This document shows, one piece after another, positions 5,801 through 6,952 of a DNA stretch of 6,952 nucleotides. A model generated the notes under the pieces. That model was not told where the DNA came from and made no database searches. It saw only the letters and a list, made by a program, of their open reading frames with translations. Positions within the stretch are counted from its first letter, which is position 1; the number at the start of each line of letters is the position of its first letter. Location: the NCBI GenBank assembly GCA_013695005.1, contig JACDBJ010000086.1:1-6952 (forward strand). The letters run 5' to 3'. Position numbers and translations under genes: made by a program. This DNA is from Pseudonocardiales bacterium. GTDB taxonomy: Bacteria; Actinomycetota; Actinomycetes; Mycobacteriales; Pseudonocardiaceae.

Positions 5801-6378
5801 GCGCCGAGCACGTGCTGCGCCGCTACTCCGACGTGCCGATCGCCGCGCTGCTCGCCGACGAGAGTCGCACCGACGGCGCCATCATCGCGATCGCCGGGAT
5901 GGTCTCGGGGCTGCAGCGCCGCGTGAAGAAGGACACCGGCCAGCTCTGGGCGGTGGCCACCGTCGAGGACCTCGACGCCGCGGTGCAGGTGCTGTTCTTC
6001 CCCAAGACCTACGAGATGATGGGCTCCGAGCTCGTCGAGGACTCCGCGGTGGCGGTGAAGGGCCGGTTCGTCCGGCGCGACGGCGAGAGCAGCGTCATCG
6101 CCATGGAGCTGATCGTGCTGGATCTAGCCGACGCCCAGGCCGAGGCGGACAGCAGCCCGCTCACCGTCGTCATCCGTACCGAGCGGGTCACGCCGTCGCT
6201 GATCAGCGAGCTCAAGAGCATCCTGGCCTCGCACCCCGGCGACAGCCAGGTGCACATCAAGCTGCGCAGCGAGCACCGCACGCTGAGCATGCGCATCGAC
6301 GACACCATCCGCGTCAAGGCCTCCGGCGCGCTGATGGGTGAGCTGAAAGGCGTCCTCGGCGCCGGCTGCCTGGAGTAA
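2836..6378 (+). CDS. dnaE: DNA polymerase III alpha subunit, replicative, DnaE1 type with PHP domain
   Basis: The product is a complete polymerase of 1180 residues, close to mycobacterial DnaE1 in length, that copies chromosomal DNA as the core of the replisome. Parts in order: PHP domain (about 5-270) with HLHVH (7-11) and TDHGN (41-45); palm with VGPGRGSATGS (372-382); catalytic aspartates D415 and D417 in PDIDLDFD and D579 in KMDFLGL; fingers; tandem helix-hairpin-helix (about 840-910); beta-clamp binding motif QFDLF (938-942); OB fold (about 1013-1095); and a C-terminal clamp-loader (tau) binding region. All nine PHP metal ligands known from M. tuberculosis DnaE1 are kept (H9, H11, D18, H43, E68, H102, C152, D220, H222), so 3'-5' proofreading by this domain is expected. 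There is no in-frame ATG or GTG before HLHVH, and a TAG at 2812-2814 closes the frame. TTG at 2836 is preferred, 9 nt after AGAGG; TTG at 2827 (1183 residues) directly abuts that site. No intein or frameshift is seen. Confidence 0.97.
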   Translation: MPDSFVHLHVHTEYSMLDGAAKVKPLFAEAQRLEMPAIAMTDHGNMFGAFEFYSRASEFGIKPIIGVEAYVAPGSRHLKKPIMWGQPSQRADDVSGAGAYTHMTMLAMNATGLRNLFRLSSRASIEGYYYHPRMDRELIAECSEGILATTGCPSGEVQTRLRLGQDAEALQAAADYRDIFGTENYFLELMDHGLHIERRVREGLLRIGRELGLPPLATNDSHYVHQGDAEAHEALLCINSGKTLSDPNRFKLDGDGYFLRSAEDMRALWDGEVPQACASTLLIAERVEPYDEIFRHVDRMPRFPVPEGETQASWLAREVQLGLQRRYPDGVPAEHQERTSYELGVINQMGFPAYFLVVADLCQYAQRNKIRVGPGRGSATGSLVAYALGITDLDPIEHKLLFERFLNPERLSMPDIDLDFDERRRGDMIRYVTERWGEGQVAQIVTFGTIKAKAALKDSSRVLGYPFAMGDKITKAMPPAVMGKDISLSGIVDPAHPRYKEAGEIRALVQDDPDAAKIFQTARGIENLIRQAGVHAAGVILSTEPLIDVLPVWRREADGAIITGWDFPSCESIGLLKMDFLGLRNLTVIDDAIENIKANRNVDIDLETLPLADDETFRLLSRGDTLGVFQLDGGPMRSLLRAMAPNKFGDIAAVLALYRPGPMAANAHIDYADRKNGRKPVTPVHPELEEPLAEILDETYGLVVYQEQVMAIAGKVAGYSLGSADLLRRAMGKKKKEILDKEYATFAAGMKDRSFSDGAVKALWDVLLPFSSYGFNKSHTAGYGVVSFWTAYLKANFPAEYMAALLTSVGDDKDKMAVYLSECRKMGIKVLPPDVNESAHNFTPIGTDIRFGLSAVRNVGTNVVRSIVETRTNKGRYVSFADFLDKSEVVVCNKRAIESLAKAGAFDSLGHTRRAITEHHEIAVDAVIGIKRERDRGQFDLFGESDDDVASSVIGLDFDYSREEWPRKQLLGFEREMLGLYVSSHPLAGAEHVLRRYSDVPIAALLADESRTDGAIIAIAGMVSGLQRRVKKDTGQLWAVATVEDLDAAVQVLFFPKTYEMMGSELVEDSAVAVKGRFVRRDGESSVIAMELIVLDLADAQAEADSSPLTVVIRTERVTPSLISELKSILASHPGDSQVHIKLRSEHRTLSMRIDDTIRVKASGALMGELKGVLGAGCLE

Positions 6379-6380
6379 GC

Positions 6381-6434
6381 CCCGCGCGCCCGTCACCCGC
6401 GCCGTCCCGCGCGCCGCCGCCAGCGCCGTCACCC
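6381..6434. repeat. short GC-rich direct repeats after dnaE
   Basis: CCCGCGCGCC occurs at 6381-6390 and 6406-6415, GCGCCGTC at 6399-6406 and 6423-6430, and CGTCACCC at 6391-6398 and 6427-6434. The pattern looks like a decayed duplication just beyond the dnaE stop. No function is evident. Confidence 0.4.
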
Positions 6435-6435
6435 A

Positions 6436-6498
6436 TGATCGCTCCGAGTGGACATCCAGCCGCGGTGAGCGCGGTCAGGTGGCCACTCACGGCGATCA
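6436..6498. terminator. long bidirectional hairpin between dnaE and the convergent minus-strand genes
   Basis: A 63-nt sequence folds back on itself in tiers: TGATCGC (6436-6442) with GCGATCA (6492-6498), 7 bp; a 3x3 internal loop; GAGTGG (6446-6451) with CCACTC (6483-6488), 6 bp; a short imperfect part; then CCGCG (6460-6464) with CGCGG (6470-6474) closing on GTGAG. It sits 57 nt after the dnaE stop and its right foot contains the stop codon of the convergent small gene. No T-run follows on either side, as is common for actinomycete terminators. Confidence 0.7.
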
Positions 6499-6612
6499 AG
6501 GACGAGGTGACGCGCGCCGCACCGACCACCGCTCGTACATCAGCAGTCCTCCCGCAAGGAAGATCGGCCACAGCGCGACGAGCGTCGTAACAACGATCTG
6601 CCACCAAGACAC
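6496..6612 (-). CDS. small single-span membrane protein, 38 residues, unrecognised
   Basis: A GTG at 6610-6612 opens a 38-codon frame that begins MSWWQIVVTTLVALWPIFL. It has one clear hydrophobic span (about residues 5-25), followed by YERWSVRRASPRP, a basic tail. By the positive-inside rule the N-terminus would be outside and the tail in the cytosol. The start lies 2 nt after the stop of the 97-residue gene upstream on the same strand, so reinitiation or coupling is likely; no separate Shine-Dalgarno site is visible. The stop (TGA, minus strand of 6496-6498) lies in the foot of the terminator hairpin. The textbook layout of aromatic N-end, hydrophobic core and basic C-end argues that it is real, but its shortness leaves doubt. 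I do not recognise a family. Confidence 0.55.
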   Translation of the reverse strand: MSWWQIVVTTLVALWPIFLAGGLLMYERWSVRRASPRP

Positions 6613-6614
6613 GG

Positions 6615-6908
6615 CTAATCGGCGCCCGGCTCAATCGGCTCCGTGACGTCGACCACGGCGTGTTGTTCGTCCGCCCAGCACCGGCCGACCTCAACCCACG
6701 GCGTCGGAGGGGTCACCTCTGGATGCGCTGCAGCGAGGCCCTCGCTGTGCCAGCCGCCGAATACCCGCACTCGACGCAGAAGCGTCGGGCTCTGACCGTG
6801 CAAGGCCACGGCCAGTACCTGCGGTCCGGGTTCAAGGTCGCGCACCGGCAACCAGTGCGGCCCGAACGGGGGATCGAGCGGCAGGTGGCATCGGCATGTG
6901 TCAGCCAT
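6615..6908 (-). CDS. hypothetical protein, 97 residues
   Basis: I do not recognise this protein. It is soluble, with cysteines at 5, 7 and 77 (the first pair as C-R-C-H), several Trp residues, a strand-rich centre (VLAVALHG, about 31-38; RRVRVFGGW, 45-53) and an acidic C-terminus (DVTEPIEPGAD). Composition is balanced and protein-like, whereas the overlapping plus-strand frame is Arg-rich. G/C at third positions is high but lower than in dnaE. The ATG is the first start after an in-frame TGA (minus strand of 6927-6929) and has no Shine-Dalgarno sequence. A second open frame entering from the right edge ends 8 nt into this gene (ATGGCTGA), so coupling may supply the ribosome. The 38-residue membrane gene follows 2 nt after its stop. 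Confidence 0.6.
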   Translation of the reverse strand: MADTCRCHLPLDPPFGPHWLPVRDLEPGPQVLAVALHGQSPTLLRRVRVFGGWHSEGLAAAHPEVTPPTPWVEVGRCWADEQHAVVDVTEPIEPGAD

Positions 6909-6952
6909 GGGCTGGGACCGTGGTGGTCATGGCCGGTGACGCTATGACTGCA
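6901..6952 (-). CDS. possible 3' end of an upstream minus-strand gene (partial)
   Basis: From the right edge of the window a minus-strand frame reads AVIASPAMTTTVPAHG and stops at TGA (6901-6903), overlapping the first codons of the 97-residue gene by 8 nt. If it continues beyond the window it is the tail of a coupled upstream gene. If not, the internal ATG (6928-6930) gives only a nine-residue peptide. Sixteen codons are too few to judge coding, so this is tentative. Confidence 0.25.
   Translation of the reverse strand, partial: AVIASPAMTTTVPAHG

Noticed and set aside
4542..6341. 599-codon plus-strand frame inside dnaE
   Set aside because: It is a frame-shifted reading of dnaE with an Arg-Gly-rich product; the dnaE frame itself is intact throughout.
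2827..6378. Intein within dnaE
   Set aside because: Some dnaE genes carry inteins, but the protein has normal length and reads continuously through all catalytic motifs.
6314..6694. 126-codon minus-strand frame overlapping the end of dnaE
   Set aside because: It overlaps dnaE and both better minus-strand genes, and its product is Arg/Gly/Ala-rich.
6660..6947. Plus-strand 95-codon frame opposite the 97-residue gene
   Set aside because: The product is strongly basic and starts with a GTG lacking a ribosome-binding site. The minus-strand frame has a more protein-like composition and coupled neighbours. This choice is moderately, not fully, secure.
6929..6952. ATG at 6929 (+) as the start of a gene running off the right edge
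   Set aside because: Only eight codons are visible, there is no good ribosome-binding site, and the place conflicts with the tight minus-strand group. It cannot be judged from this window.

Overview
The window is chromosomal DNA from a high-GC Gram-positive bacterium, an actinomycete. Three things point there: strong G/C preference at third codon positions, a replicative DnaE polymerase of the mycobacterial DnaE1 type with a complete PHP domain, and a 67-residue actinobacterial cold-shock protein. DnaE resembles the family seen in Mycobacteriales and Pseudonocardiales, but I cannot fix the genus by reading alone. No mobile element, CRISPR array, tRNA or rRNA was seen.

Layout. Positions 43-1449 (+) hold a compact three-gene cluster: an SRPBCC-fold protein, a MarR-family regulator overlapping it by 4 nt, and an OsmC-family protein. 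It ends at a two-tier hairpin (1466-1511) shared with a convergent cold-shock gene (1525-1728, -). That gene has a plausible promoter near 1866-1894 and a leader of about 130 nt. The leader contains a 15-nt perfect complement of the gene's own coding region. Next on the minus strand come an intrinsic terminator (2011-2033) and a four-helix DUF2231 membrane protein (2059-2634). Divergent from it is dnaE (2836-6378, +), complete and apparently started at a TTG codon. Downstream of dnaE a long hairpin (6436-6498) separates it from a convergent minus-strand group: a 38-residue single-span membrane protein (6496-6612), a 97-residue unrecognised protein (6615-6908), and perhaps the tail of another gene (6901 to the window end).

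How the parts fit. DnaE copies the chromosome and its PHP domain probably proofreads. The SRPBCC-MarR-OsmC cluster looks like a self-regulated operon for a small molecule or an oxidant, with the inducer unknown. The cold-shock protein is an RNA chaperone that may control its own mRNA through leader structure. The last group is uncharacterised but tightly packed, which suggests coupled translation.

Most of the window is ordinary housekeeping sequence. The points most worth checking are the cold-shock mRNA long-range pairing and the small membrane protein with its neighbour.
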